Of a stretch of 64,000 nucleotides of DNA, positions 48,101 to 60,500 are shown one piece after another (the stretch's first letter is position 1; each line of letters starts with the position of its first letter). The notes beneath the pieces were generated by a model. It was not told the origin of the DNA. It did no database searches and saw nothing but the letters and a program-made list of their open reading frames with translations. Both the position numbers and the translations under genes were made by a program. The DNA is from Diphasiastrum complanatum (taxonomy: Eukaryota; Streptophyta; Lycopodiopsida; Lycopodiales; Lycopodiaceae), in the NCBI GenBank assembly GCA_029204225.1, contig CM055102.1, positions 19,240,967 to 19,304,966 of the forward strand, read 5' to 3'.

Positions 48101-48327
48101 TTGGGCAAAACAAAAAACGAGCCTCTAGTCTTGCAGATGGACAACACCTTTGCAATACACCTGACGAAAGATCCCGTGTTCCATTTCAGAACAAAGCACA
48201 TTGCGATCAAGTACCACTTGATCAGGGATCTAATTGAAAAGAAGATGCTGCAGACCACCTTCATCGAAACGAATGACATGGTTGATGATATCTTCACCAA
48301 AGCCCTAGACTAAGGACTCTTTGAGAG
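45155..48327 (+). pseudogene. Ty1/copia polyprotein: protease to RNase H (family A, copy 1)
   Basis: The plus-strand order starts inside the protease region (ATSTSDTHEVILDSGATSHC, catalytic D-S-G intact). It continues with GAG-pre-integrase around 45600, then integrase (LVHFDIRGPF, YITFTDDYSRF, with the GGEYIS region damaged; YTPQHNGVDERKN). The reverse transcriptase follows (TFKEA, KYKARLVPKGF-like, DEKTAFLHGDLDEEVYMDQP), with YVDDTLIL at about 47390, and RNase H (NDASWASLKDD, SSCEAEYVAAAK, TKHIAIKYHLIRD), to DDIFTKALD at 48310. Many stops and frame changes (about 45460, 46000, 46360, 46520, 47270, 47850) kill it. Gag and the 5' LTR are missing. A second, inverted copy of the same family is at 52676-55460. 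Confidence 0.85.
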
Positions 48328-48377
48328 ACAGAGAAGCAATCTCGGGATCGTAAAGCTATCATTTTTTGAGAGGGAGC

Positions 48378-49350
48378 TGAAGAAACAAAACATTTCTAAT
48401 TACAAAGCTTTGCTAGCTTTCAGCCCTCTGCCTGACGAAGATGTTCGTGAACATGAAAGTCAAGAGACACGAAACACGAAGGTTTCGCGAACACGAAAGT
48501 CAAGAAGACACGAAACATGAAAGTTCCGCAAACACCTGACGGGAAGACACGAACGTGAAAGATTTGCAAACGAGAATCTTTTGCGGTCCAATACGAGAAA
48601 GTCAGACGACGGAAACGAAACCAACGACGCGACACAAAAAATGTCTCGAAAGACTTTCTGCCCTCACGTTCCAAAGATCATGAAAGTACCCAAGAGTACA
48701 GATATCTGATCCGATGGCATGACGTCAGTAGATACACTCCAGGTCATGGCTAATCCGCCATTTTTGTAATTTCCTGATTAGTTGTAGATGCTTAATCACT
48801 CTAATCTTAAAGTTACATAGAGCAACTATATACTTACTGGATGATACTTGACAAGCGAGACAGAACAATGTAGAAGTCTGATGCTAGCAAGCAATCAAGA
48901 CGAAATACAGACAAGAAGTCCACCTGCGTGCGAGATAAGTTCTGTGATCAGGATCCACAGTGATCCACAAGTCCGCTAGTAAGCGAGACATCCATTCGTG
49001 AGAGAACTGTATTTCTCTCACGCCAACGCACTGTGTGGATCTGCATGCAGTGCTTGAAGAATCAGAGAAAAATGAATAGATGATCTTGTAGCTATTGTGC
49101 ACATGTCTTCCTTTATGATGAATGATCTTGAATGCAAATGTGTCTGCTATTATTCATGTGTCTGATTCTCTCATCCATTTCAATTTCGTACATTGGTTGA
49201 ACTTGTTGAATGCTGCATTAATTTATAAACGTGGATCAGCAGTGCCTGACTACAATCTGGAGGATTGTAGGAGTGATTCAGCTGGCAGTGTCTAGTGACC
49301 ACATCTGAACTCCATTCAAATCGCAAGAGAATCACGTCGCTTTTGCGACA
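48378..49350 (+). repeat. 3' LTR of copia family A copy 1
   Basis: A polypurine tract, GAGAGGGAGC, at 48368-48377 directly precedes TGAAGAAACAAAAC, the expected 5' end of an LTR. The right end is not defined because no partner LTR is in the window; it must lie before the next copia fragment at 49378. The U3 part (48440-48570) has several copies of a CACGAA(A)CATGAAAGT box, a likely tandem enhancer. Confidence 0.55.
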
Positions 49351-49377
49351 GTTTTGCGACCGATTCTCATCATCAAC

Positions 49378-50667
49378 AAACATAAAGCAAGATCGGTGGC
49401 AAAAGGGTTCTTGCAAACTAAGGGAGTAGATTTTAATGAAACATTTGCCCCAGTTGCTAAACTAGTCACAATAAGGTTGATCATATCTCTTGCAACTACT
49501 TTCAATTGGATTCTTTTTCAACTTGATGTGACTAATGCCTTCCTAAATGGATATTTGAAGGAAGAAACCTACATGAGTCAACCTGAGGGCTTCATCAAGG
49601 AGGATCTCGAAGACAAGGTGTGCTTATTGCAAAGGAGCCTCTATGGGCTCGAGAAAGCACCTAGAGCTTGGTACTCTAGGTGAACTCTTTCTTAATCTCT
49701 ATTCATTTTGTAATTAGCTCTTATGAGCCTTCCTTGTAGATGAGATTCAATGAAGGAAATATCAATATTCTCATTTTGTATGTAGATGACATTATTCTTA
49801 GTGGTAATGATCTAGATGGCATAAGAGAACTCAAGATTGCATTGTCTAGAGAGTTCAAGATGGTAGATCTTGGAATTCTTCATTTCATAATAGGCATAGA
49901 AGTATCAAGAGGGATGGATTCTAGTTTATACCTCAATTTTAAATATGCATATTCTATCTTAGATAAAATTGGATTTAAATTGCAAAGGAGTAAAATGTAA
50001 AAGCTTCTAATAGTTGTGATGAAGCATCCTTTGAGGACATCACACTATATAGAAGGCTTATAGGCTCCCTAATGTATCTAGCTATAACTAGACCTAATCT
50101 AAGTTATAGTGTTGGTAAGTGAAGCCAATCTATGTAAAATCCATTAGTTTGTCATTGGAAAAGTGCCAATAGGGTGCTAATATACGTCTCGACTACCAAT
50201 AATTTTGGCATAGTTGATCATGGAACTAATCTTGCTTTGAGAGCATACTCGGATGCTGATTTTATAGGTGACAAGGTGGATAGGAAGTCCAAAAGTGGTT
50301 TTGCTAACTTTCTTTGTGTTTGGCTTTCCAAAAAGCTACAATTTCACTTTTCTCAACTGAGTCGGAATACAAGGCCTTAACATCAACAACCAAGGAGGTC
50401 TTGTGGCTAATGAGGTTATTGGTGGAGCTACACGTCATGGAGGCCGAGGAGGAGCCACTCATCTATTGTGAAAACCAATTAGCCGAAGCACTTGCAACCA
50501 ATCCCACATTCCATGCAAGGAGCAAGCATATAGAGATTGCTCACCATTTTGTGAGGGGGAAGGTTCAAGCTAAGGAGATCAAGCTTCAACATGTATCTTC
50601 ATCAGATTGCCTAGCTGATATACTCACTAAAGCCTTGCCAAATGTTTCATTTATCAAATTAAGATAA
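49378..50667 (+). pseudogene. Ty1/copia reverse transcriptase-RNase H fragment (family B)
   Basis: The fragment begins abruptly in RT with HKARSVAKGFLQTKGVDFNE, TFAPVAKLVTIRLIISLA, QLDVTNAFLNGYLKEETYM and LYGLEKAPRAWY. It continues with ILYVDDIILSGND (catalytic Asp pair, about 49775) and VDLGILHFIIGIEV. The RNase H is split by a frameshift near 50335 (ALRAYSDADFIGDKVDRKS, then STESEYKALTSTTKEVLWL and KHIEIAHHFVRG, to ADILTKALP). A stop lies at 49681, followed by a 55-bp non-coding insertion. At 50724 TGTTGGAATTGG follows a purine-rich GAGGAG, so its 3' LTR starts there. Family differs from copy A by sequence. Confidence 0.8.
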
Positions 50668-51197
50668 GTCGTAGGTGTTGTAGATAGAAGTACCATACAT
50701 GCATCAACCTAAAAATTGAGGAGTGTTGGAATTGGCAATTTTTACTTTGTCAAAGTTAATTGCTTTGTACTTAGAGAATCCACATGTGTGAAATGCATGT
50801 GGAAATATTCAAATCCCTTGTACATAGCTTTCATATGAGACAAATGTCATATTTCCTATTTTGTAGGATCTACTTCCTAGAATATACGAATCTAGAAGGT
50901 CCACACTAGCTTCCAAATGATGATGTGGCAAATGAGTGGAATCTAAACCAAGATGGATAAAACCAAGTATAATGAGTTATTCCACATGTGCTAGAAGTGC
51001 TCGAGAGAGAGCCTACCACTTTTTTATATATGATCCATATTGGATCCATTTTCAGGTTAATGATGCGAAGCATTGTTTTGGGAACAAATTTGAGTTTGCC
51101 ACTGTCTTATGTATCATTGAAGTGTGTGAATGCTTTAGAAACTGCTGCCTAGGATGTCTACTCATATTTTTATGAAGATGTAGCTTCAAAATTATTT

Positions 51198-52690
51198 ATG
51201 AGAAAAATATTTTTTTATTTGAAGATGAATGAATGCATTAGCATGTCTAAAAATATAAATGGTTTCAAATCTCTTCATCATAAAAAGATGGCTTCCATTG
51301 GATCTCCAGTGGAAGACCAAAATGCTATCAGGGCTATTCTCTCAATTTTATCTAATAGCTATGAAAATTGGACAACGATTGTTACTACACAACTTGAGAT
51401 GACATTGTCCAAGTTAATCCCAACGTTGCTTCAAGAAAAAATTCAAAAAGGTGGTTATTCTGCTTCTGAAAAACCATTAGCCCTTGTTGCAAAGAAAGGA
51501 AAACAACAAATTAAATTCAAAAACATAACTTCAGTTAAGCAAGATAAAAATTCTCAGAATCTAAGTCCAAGTTGAAATCTAACATCATATGTTACTATTG
51601 TAAGAAAAAGAGGCATATGATAAAAGATTGCAGAAAATTGTAGATTAAGAATCAGAATCGGACTAATGCTACTTTTGATGAGAGTGGTATTGAGGAGCCT
51701 AAGGACAATCAAAATCCATTTATGGCTAGAGCTGAAGAGAGTCTGAGGAGGGTGGTATCTAGATTCAAGTGCCACTCAACACATGACATTTAATATTGAT
51801 TGGTTCGAGGATTATTCTACTTCAAGTACTAAAAGAATGGTACATTTGGATGATACCGGTTCTCACCATATAGATGGTGAAGGTAATGTCATACCGAGAT
51901 TTCGGGATGGCGAGTTGAGAACTATTTTTAATGTGCTTTATGTATCTACTTAACCAAGAACTTACTTTATGTAAGTCATATATTTGATGAGGATCATCAA
52001 GTCACTTTTGATAGCAATAATTGTATTATATAAAATGGTTCTAGAAATTCTTGTTGTTGGTACAAGGTTTGGAAACTTGTACAAGCTAAGTCATTGTCAC
52101 GATGAGAAATCAGAAGTTCTGATCACCTCTACTTCTTAAAATATTAATCATCTGTGGTATTATAGAATAGGAAACTATATAAGCATTCATCAGATGAAAC
52201 TAAAAGTCTTGTAGATGATTTGGATTTTGCTTTACCATATTCTTCCAACCCCTGTGAGAGCTACATACTTGGCAAACATTCTAGAGCACCCTTTCAATCT
52301 ATTTGTACTCCTATTTCTAAAGGTTGTCTCGATCTTGTGCATGCCGATTTATTATGTGGTCCAATGCACCCTTTCTTGAGGGAGAGCTAACTACTTCATC
52401 ACTTTCATAAATGATTACTCAAAAAGGACAATAATTATGTTCATAAAATAGAAATCAGAAGCCTTTAGGCATTTTAGGAATTTGAAGGAGTGTTCAAAAA
52501 ATGAAGCTTAAAAAAAAGAATTTCTAAGAAAAAATTCGAGTGGAGAGTTCACTTTAATAGAGTCTTGGAAAATGGTATTGAAGAACAGTTTACAATGAGC
52601 TATACTCCACAACAAAATGGTAGTCTAAAGAGAGAGAAATAGGACACTTGTGGAATGTGCTAGGTCCATGTTATCTTATGATTGCTTCAA
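51198..52690 (+). pseudogene. Ty1/copia gag-protease-integrase relic (family C)
   Basis: The gag C-terminal part (SPVEDQNAIRAILSILSNSY, TLSKLIPTLLQEKI) is followed by the knuckle CYYCKKKRHMIKDC at 51589 and a degraded protease (STHDI region, LDDTGSHHIDGEGN-like). GAG-pre-integrase and integrase remnants follow (LVHADLLCGPM, YTPQQNGSLKREK), ending in VECARSMLSY at about 52680. Stops and frameshifts are frequent. The right end is an inverted junction with copia family A copy 2 at 52676-52690, without LTRs. Confidence 0.7.
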
Positions 52691-55460
52691 ACCATAGATA
52701 CTCCTGTGCATTCGGCATGCATAGGTAGGAAGTGATTCGGAGGTATAACTTGGAGGTTCATCCATGTAGACCTTTTCGTCTAATTCGCCATGTAGAAATG
52801 ATGTCTTCTCATCAACGATGTGAATCTTGAGGTCGTATGTAGTTGCATATGCAAATAGTAGGCATAAAAAAGCATGTTTCACCACTGCCGAGAAGGTCTC
52901 AGTGTAGTCGATGTCGTACTTTTGAGAAAAACCCTTCGCTACAAGTCTGGCTTTGTATCTCGAAATGTCTCCATTCGGTCCATACTTGAGTTTGTAAACC
53001 CATTTGCATTGCACTGTTTTTCGTTTCTCTGGCACTGGTTGCAATGTCCATACCTCATTCTTCTTCATGGATTTGATTTCTTCGTTCATGGCTTGGATCC
53101 ATTTGTCCTTCTCTGGACTATCGATGGCTTCCTCAAATGTTTGTGGTTCGCCACTGACTTCACAAAATTCTTTGGATTTAGAAGCCGAGATGCCTGGCAC
53201 AAATCTTGTTGGTGTTGTTCGCTCTCTAGTTGATCTTCTAGGAGATTCTTCTGGTACTGCAATGCTATTGCCTTTGTCTCTTTGGCTAGATCCTGAACCA
53301 TCTCGATTTACAGAAGTTCTAGCAATGGGCAGGCTTGCGAACCTTTCTTCATCAGATTCGTCGCTCAGCTGATGTGGAGCTTGAACATCTTTGTCTGACT
53401 GTTCATGTTCTGCTCCCTCTGTCATGGTTGGCAGGTCATAATAATGCTTCCCTAGAACTTAATAGCTGGCAGAATCATTGTCGACCATTGTTCTGGTCTC
53501 ATCGAACTTGACATCTGTGACAGTTTTCACTTGATTCGTTTATGGCATGTAAATCCTATAGTATGATAAATGGTTGTCATATCCGACGAGGTATCCTAAT
53601 TCGACCTTCTCGTTGAGCTTCTTTCGAAGCTTATCAAGAATATGTGCATAAGCTGCACAACCAAAAAAATTCGAACATGTGTCAGATTGGGTTTTCTACC
53701 CCACAATAGTTCGTGTGGTGTCGTGTGAGGAACTCCTAATTTGCCTATCTTGTTCTGGATGTAGGCAGCTATAGCTACTACTTCAGCTCATAGCACTCTT
53801 GGTGCCTTTGAATAGGCCATCACGCACCTTGCAGCTTCCATGAGAGTCCTGTTCTTTCTTTCTGCAACACCATTGTGCTGCGGTGTATAGGATGATGTCC
53901 TTACATGAAGGATTCCTCGATCATTGCATAAATCAGTGAATCGATTTGAGATGTACTCTCCACCACGATCTGTTCTGATATGCTTTACCTTGTTTCCTAT
54001 GCATCTTTCTGTCCAGTTCACATATTTTGTGAACTTGTCGAATGCCTCTGATTTATTGTGAATGAAGTAGACTCGGGCGAACTTACTGTAGTCGTCAATG
54101 AAGGTTATATAGTACTTCGAGCCTCCTACTGAGATCACATTGAAAGGTCCACAGATGTCCGAATGTACCAGCTCCAGAATCTTTGTTGTTCTGTAGGAGT
54201 CTCTGGTAAATGGCGTTCGGGACATCTTCCCTCTCATGCACGCCTCACAAGTAGTCGAACTAGTTACATTCGAGATGCTTACTCTTGTGATAGCTCCATG
54301 TTGGCTTGCTTGATACAATGCCATTGAGTTCATGTGGCATAGTCATCTGTGCCATAGAACATCTATAGAATCATGGGCTTGATGTGCTTGATCTGTTGGT
54401 AGGCATACCCTCAAATGATACAGGTTGCCTTTGCGTCTTCCTTGTGCGATCAACGTACTGGTGCTGACTTCAACGACATTACATGTTTCGTCTAAAAATG
54501 TCACACACATCCCAGCATTTGCTATCTTTGCTATTGATAACAGATCTTGTTGCAGTGTGGGTATGAAGAGAACATCTTCAAGTCGTCGATCTCTATCGTT
54601 TGTATTGAGCCATAACAAACCAATACCATTCACTCGATGTTTTGATCCATCTCCAAGTACTATGAATCTTGATGGATCAGTACTTCAAAAATCAGACATT
54701 ATTCATCTTGATGTAACGAAGTGTGAGATAGCTTCTGAATCAAGGATCACCTCTTGCGTGTCAGATGTGGAGGCTGCACACACGTCTGTACACAGATAGA
54801 CCGTCGAATTTCCATTGTTCGATCTTTTTTCGCCCATCTTCGAGCTTTTTGGCTCTTCGACGTAGGTCTGACTCCCTCTTAGGCTTGAACTGCTTCTTTG
54901 GCTTCTCCTTGTTGTCGTAGAGAGCTTGATCAAAAACGTCCTTGTAATCATGGTGCTCACGGGCTTCGACTTCTTCTCGAATCTCGATCATTGCCTTTTC
55001 GAGTGTCATTGCTGGATCCTTCGCTAGCAATGTTCGGGTTGTCTGAAAAGATCTTGGTAAAGCTCTTAACAGGTAGGTGAGCTGCTTCTCTGTTGATACT
55101 GCATTCTCTGTTCCGGCATTGTGTAATGAAAAGAACATATCCTTCATCTTTCTAATCAAAGAGGTAAAGTCTCTGCCATCCCATTGCAGATTTGTTAACT
55201 GATCTTCAAGAATCATGATCTGGCTGTCGGATTTCGTCTGAAATCTGGTAAGCAATGTATCCCACATCTCTCTTGCATTAGAAAGTGTCGCGAGGTCAAG
55301 CGTCAGGCTATCTCTGATGGATGATGACAACACGGCTACTACCTTGTCGTTTTTTTCTCTCCATTCTCATAGCTCTTTGCCAGTGGTTGTAGGCATCTCT
55401 TTGGTGTCGTCTACCCAGGGCCATAGCCCTTCTCCCTTCAATATGAGAGAGGTCTTTATC
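52676..55460 (-). pseudogene. Ty1/copia gag to RT, truncated (family A, copy 2)
   Basis: Order on the minus strand: gag from about 55450 (VKLPSMEDKDLSH; after a frame break, VLSSSIRDSLTLDLATL and LTNLQWDGRDFTSLIRKMKD, LLRALPRSFQ), then a protease with EVILDSEAISHFVTS (the catalytic D-S-G altered to D-S-E). GAG-pre-integrase and integrase follow at 54333-53788 (CEACMRGKM, LVHSDICGPF, FIDDYSKFARVY, RTDRGGEYIS and PQHNGVAERKNRT, so D, D and E present). Then the linker and the start of RT (VQCKWVYKLKYGPNGD, YKARLVAKGFSQ, DEKTSFLHGELDEKVYMDEP), to IYGLKQS at 52680. The rest of RT, RNase H and both LTRs are missing. About 85% residue identity with copy 1 in the integrase, judged by eye. Confidence 0.85.
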
Positions 55461-55559
55461 CTCCATGCTAGGAAGTTTGACCTGGTTCTTTTCTTGGGAG
55501 TTGTCATCGCACTTGTTTTGTCTTCTTAGTTCCTTTTTGGCTTTTGCCCTCTCTTGGCG

Positions 55560-56720
55560 GATTGCATTGCTCGTGTGGATAGCGGTTCTCTGCCTTTCCA
55601 GCATCTCCTCGTCGCTACGCGAGAGCTGCTCCCCCTCTTTGCCCAAGCTCGTCTTCCTCCTTTTGAGAAACTCCTCACTTTCAGTTCAGATCATCTGCAA
55701 GAGACCCTCTTGGAGTGTGTGCACAAGCAAACCCTTTCCAGCATGCTCTTTGAGGCTCCTTCGGCGTTGCATCGAGCTCGGCTTCTTTCTTGTGCGGGTC
55801 CAGGTGTGGGGCTTGGCTGTCAGCTCGGCCTATTATTCCTTTCGGTTGTCTTCAACCATCTTCACCACTGCTCTTCGTCTTCGCTTGGGGCTATCTCATC
55901 CTTCGGTCTTGGGTCTCTCCAGGTGTGTTTGTGGTCTTGCTATCCACCTCCTACGATGTCCTTTTGGGAGTGAGTGCACTGCTACGCATTATGTTGTTAG
56001 AGATGCAACGGTCGCTATAGCCAAAGATGGAGGATTCCATGCCCTCAGAGAGCAGTCTCATGTCCTTCCTTCTACCGCGTCCCACTCTTCCCGCAGGCGT
56101 GTTGACATTGTCCTCTCTCGGGATGGGCTTCGTGCTTTGGCAGATGTTGTTGTTGCTGATCCCACACATGGTGACCTACTGCCTCACTCTGCCTTCACAC
56201 CAGGAGAAGCAGCAGGCGTGGCAGCACAAGAGAAGAAAAAAAACTTACTCCAATAGGCACCCTACTGATGCTTTCATTCCCCTGGCAATTGAGACTTATG
56301 GCACCTTGCATCGATGCTTTGAGGATTTTCTTTGCATGTGTTCTCATCAGAAGGCAAAGCGTCAAGGTATTCCTGATTCTATTCTCGTGGCTTCTTTCAA
56401 ACAATGTATTTCCATTGCCCTGCAACGTGCTCAGGCCCTATTAATCCTGCAACCAGCGATGATGGCTGGGTTTGCTACATCTCATCTCCCTTCATTAGCC
56501 GACTCACCACCTCTTCACTTTTCTAATCTGCTGCAGTCAGTTGGCAGAGACTCCCACTGACATCATCATAGTTTTTGCACTTTTATTTTTAATGCCAGGA
56601 TCTGGATTTTACTTTACTGCAAACTTAGCTCTTGTTTGAGCTTACTTTTGCTTAAAATTCCCCTTCGGGGTGTATATATCTTTTTCATCGATGTACCTAC
56701 TAGTTTTTTCTATGAATAAA
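55560..56720 (+). pseudogene. LINE 3' end fragment
   Basis: Plus-strand frames give the C-terminal part of a plant non-LTR polyprotein: RARLLSCAGPGVG, then after a frame change TALRLRLGLSHPSVLGLSRC with IHLLRCPFGSECTATHYVVR (Cys-His motif), RRVDIVLSRDGLRALADVVV with ADPTH. A further frame gives NRHPTDAFIPLAIETYGTLH and ALQRAQALLILQPAMM. A 3' UTR with CCCCTTCGGGGTGTATATA (56663-56681) closes it. No endonuclease or RT is present, as expected for a 5'-truncated insertion. The left junction with copia family A lies between about 55460 and 55600. It is a different LINE family from the one at 26.6-31.4 kb. Confidence 0.7.
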
Positions 56721-56729
56721 TGTACCAGG

Positions 56730-57050
56730 GTATGAAAAAGTTCTATATTAGCTGAATCAAACTATGTAAGCGTTAAGAAGAACAATTGAATTTTCTTTTT
56801 CAACCAGAGTTATTTGTAGCCAGCGTTATCACGCTCAGCAAGCTGAAGTTATTACTTCAAGCCATTGTACCCACTATTGATATTTATCAAAGTGCAATTT
56901 TTGTCTCACTATTGCGTCGTTCTTTTGTGTAAATTGTATAAATTCTTCTACTTGAATATTTATGCTGCTAACTGTTGCGTTTCCGTTCCTACACGCCTAC
57001 ACTCTGAGCAACCGAGCCTCCGCTGCGCTCACGACCACCATTTTTTGACA
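56730..57050 (+). repeat. 5' LTR (3' part) of copia family D
   Basis: TGGTATCAGAGC at 57051-57062 is the primer site, so the LTR ends with TTTTTTGACA at 57050. The start is uncertain; the sequence from about 56730 is A/T-rich and has no coding content. The 3' LTR lies beyond the window. Confidence 0.5.
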
Positions 57051-57557
57051 TGGTATCAGAGCAGACATTTCAGTAATCTACATTTCTACTGCGGATTATC
57101 AGTCTCATTTCTATCAAGACGTCTTTCTAGTAAACGAGAAGCCAACAATATTCAGACAATCGTTGTTTCTACCAACAATCTAGTCTAACTAGAATAGATC
57201 CGTCATCAGTTCATCCCTCATTGACAAACTCGATGGAGATAAGTACCATCTCTGAAAATTCAAGATGAAGGTTATACTTCTAGCCAAAGAACTGTGGGAC
57301 ATTGTTGATGGAACAGAGCTCAAACTAGAAGGTGATGCAACCATCATCACCAAGTGGAGACTGAGAGATGACAAAACATTTGCCATGATCACTCTCAATA
57401 TCAAGAATACTCAGATTAGTCACATATGTGCTGCTCAGACTGCTAAGGATTCATGGGACATCCTAGCAACTCTCTACGACATTAGAGACGTTACATCCAA
57501 GCTCCATCTGAGGAAGAAATTCTTCAACCACAGAATGTCTGAAGTAGATAGTGTTTC

Positions 57558-60500
57558 TGTTATAGAATTGAGAATAGAGATAGAAAGGATCGTTAAATCG
57601 AGGTTTACCAACCTAGGAATCCTCGATGGTCTTCTACAACTCAAAATATATTAAAATCAGCAACATGTAATCAACATGCAGGCAATTGCAGTGACATGCA
57701 ATCAACATGCAAGCAACTATGGAAATATGCAAGCAATCTGAATGGACTAGTACTTGCACATGCAAATGGAGAAATCAGATTGACTTCTGATTGCTTCTAT
57801 TCATAAGGAATGATAGAATCTATGCAGTAGAAATCTTGTGTAATTAATTTGATTCAATTATGACTATCCACTGTGGAGAAATGAAGGAACAAACAAATCA
57901 GATCTGAATGATGGTTGCTCTGGTCATGGAAACAATTTGATTGAAGCTAGAAAGCATAGGAATGGTAGCACCCTCCTCCAAGGATCAGTATGCAACTGTC
58001 CTCATTAAAATCTGATGAGAGGAGAGGGAGAAACATGAGAAAGGATCAGATCAGATCCTACTGCGACCAACTGCCAAAATCAGATCAAGCAAACAATGAA
58101 AAATGATGAAGATGGAAGATAATTCCATTCAACACACTCCTCCAAATTGTGGAGGTTCTATTTATAAGAAATGATGTATGTAAAATGCTTTGCATGCTAC
58201 TGCCAAGTGTCCAAGTTAGGTGGCAACTTGCATGTCTAATTGCATGTGCCTAATTTGTCATGCATGCATCTTGCATGTCGCATGCAAACTAGGATATGTG
58301 GCAAACTAACTTTTTCTCCCCCATGCACATATGCATGGGGGTCTACCAAACTCAAGTGGACAAGTGGCATCATCATGCAAGAAGCCCTCCACGAGTTTGT
58401 ACTAAAATTTTTTTGCCTAAGTTTATTTGGGCCTTAAAAACTTTGGCCCCAAATAAAACCATGTGCTATGTTTTATTTATTTAACTAGGTTTATATTTCA
58501 ACAGCTCCCCCTTGAACCTATTAAATAAATAATTCCTAATGCCTCCCGATATTTCTTGAACATGCATGTGATGGGGATTAGAAACATAACAGTTCCCCTC
58601 ACTATGTAGGTAGACATTAACCACCATCATCAAACAATGGTGTTTCTTCAAATTGGAGCTGCATATACAACTGTTCAAAAGAATTATCTAGGCATCAACC
58701 AACTAAGTGGAATTTGGAGTCTTCTTCTTCCAAGGAAAGAATAGGTTGATCAGCACCAAGTTGAAGTCATTCGAGATCTCTGTCTCTTTTAACTTCATAA
58801 ACAGATTCAGCCATATATGATTCTTGCACAAAGGTCTTCAAAGCTGCATCTCCAAGGCAATTTGATAGATATATTGAACCATTTGGAATCTGAAACATGA
58901 TTTGTGCTCCCCTTGCATGCTGCAATTCACCTGCAGGCTGCAAATCATAAACAAGATCTGATAGAGGGAAAGCAACTGGCTGATTTGGGCAGCAAACAAC
59001 TTCATTAAAATTTGATTTCTCACCTTGAGAAATCTCTTGTCTGATAGCAACGTGCAACTCCTGCTGAGGATCTTCCTGCATGCAAGTCATAAAGGTTTGT
59101 TCCTGTATGGAAGTAAAAACAGTATCCTCTTTATGAATCTACTTGTTTGCATAATTGAGACTCCTCTTCTTGAGAGTCTTCCTGCAAAACAATGATTAGA
59201 GGTTTCTCTTCTTGAGAACCATTTTGCATGCATATATCTTGCACACAATTTGATGCATACAACTCCTCACGAGATTCTTCTTGCATTGCATCCTGCTCTA
59301 GACAAGACAAAAAATCATCAATAGTTTATTGAAACTCCCCCTCAAGGTGAGTTTCTGGAATCATTTCCTTCATTATAGAAGGTAGTTGCAGGTCTTCAGG
59401 AACTTGCATGCAATATTTCTCCATAATGGGAGACAAATTCATAGGCACATACATAGACACTGATTTCTCAGTATCATTCTGCATGCGCTTGGTGGAGGTT
59501 TGTGCAACATAGGCACAACTGTATTCAATTTCTTGATGATAAGAACACTCGGGCTTCTCATCTGGAAAGCCTTTTCCAAGTTGTCTGCTTCTATCAGCTA
59601 CATCTGCAACTGCATGTATTTCTGCTTCTTGTTGTTTACCTTTGAATGCATTTTTGAAGTTATCTTGTGCCCTCTTGTCACAAAATGTTGTTGCATGTCC
59701 TGTCTTCTTACAGAATTTACAAGAAATATAAGGATTGAAGAAACAAGAACTTTTAGAATGTCCAACGTTACCACAGTGTTGACATTTGTTGTCCTTGCCC
59801 TTGCCTTTTTTCGCATATAAAGCTTTAGCTCCTCCTTGAGAAGGTGAACTTCCTTGCCGCATGAGATACTCCTCTCGAAGGCTTTGAATGGCCTCTTCAA
59901 ATGATTTACCTGTAAGAATAGGTCACATGTAGATGTAGGAGGGTGGTAGTGCTCGCAACAGGTACGTAAGTTTCTCCTCCTTGGGAGCTATTCTACCTGC
60001 ACTTTGTAGATCACTAAACAAAGATTGTAACTTGAAAAGAAAAGTATCACAATCTGAAATTTCATCCCACTTTAAACTAGTAAGTTGCTCAAACAGATAT
60101 AAGATTTGAGTTTGTGATTTGGACTCAAATCTTTGAGCAAGTTCATCCCACATCTCCTTTGCTGTAGCAGAATCGGCAACAGTGAGAAAGATATCTTCCG
60201 AAACGGTTTGGGAAATAATTACTTTAGTTGGAAATGGTCCCATCAACATAAGGCCACAGCTTCTCAGCTTGCAGGATCAGCCGAGTCTTTGATCTCTATG
60301 CAGGATAGTTGGATTCATCTAGGATCGTTGTCCATGCTTGAAAAGTAGAAGTAGAAGCCATAACTCTGATACTACTATTATAAAATTGAGAATAGAGATA
60401 GAAAGGATCGTTAAATCGAGGTTTATTAATCTAGGAATCCTCGATGGTCTTCTACAACTCAAAATAGATCAAAATCAGCAACATGCAAGCAACTGCAGTG

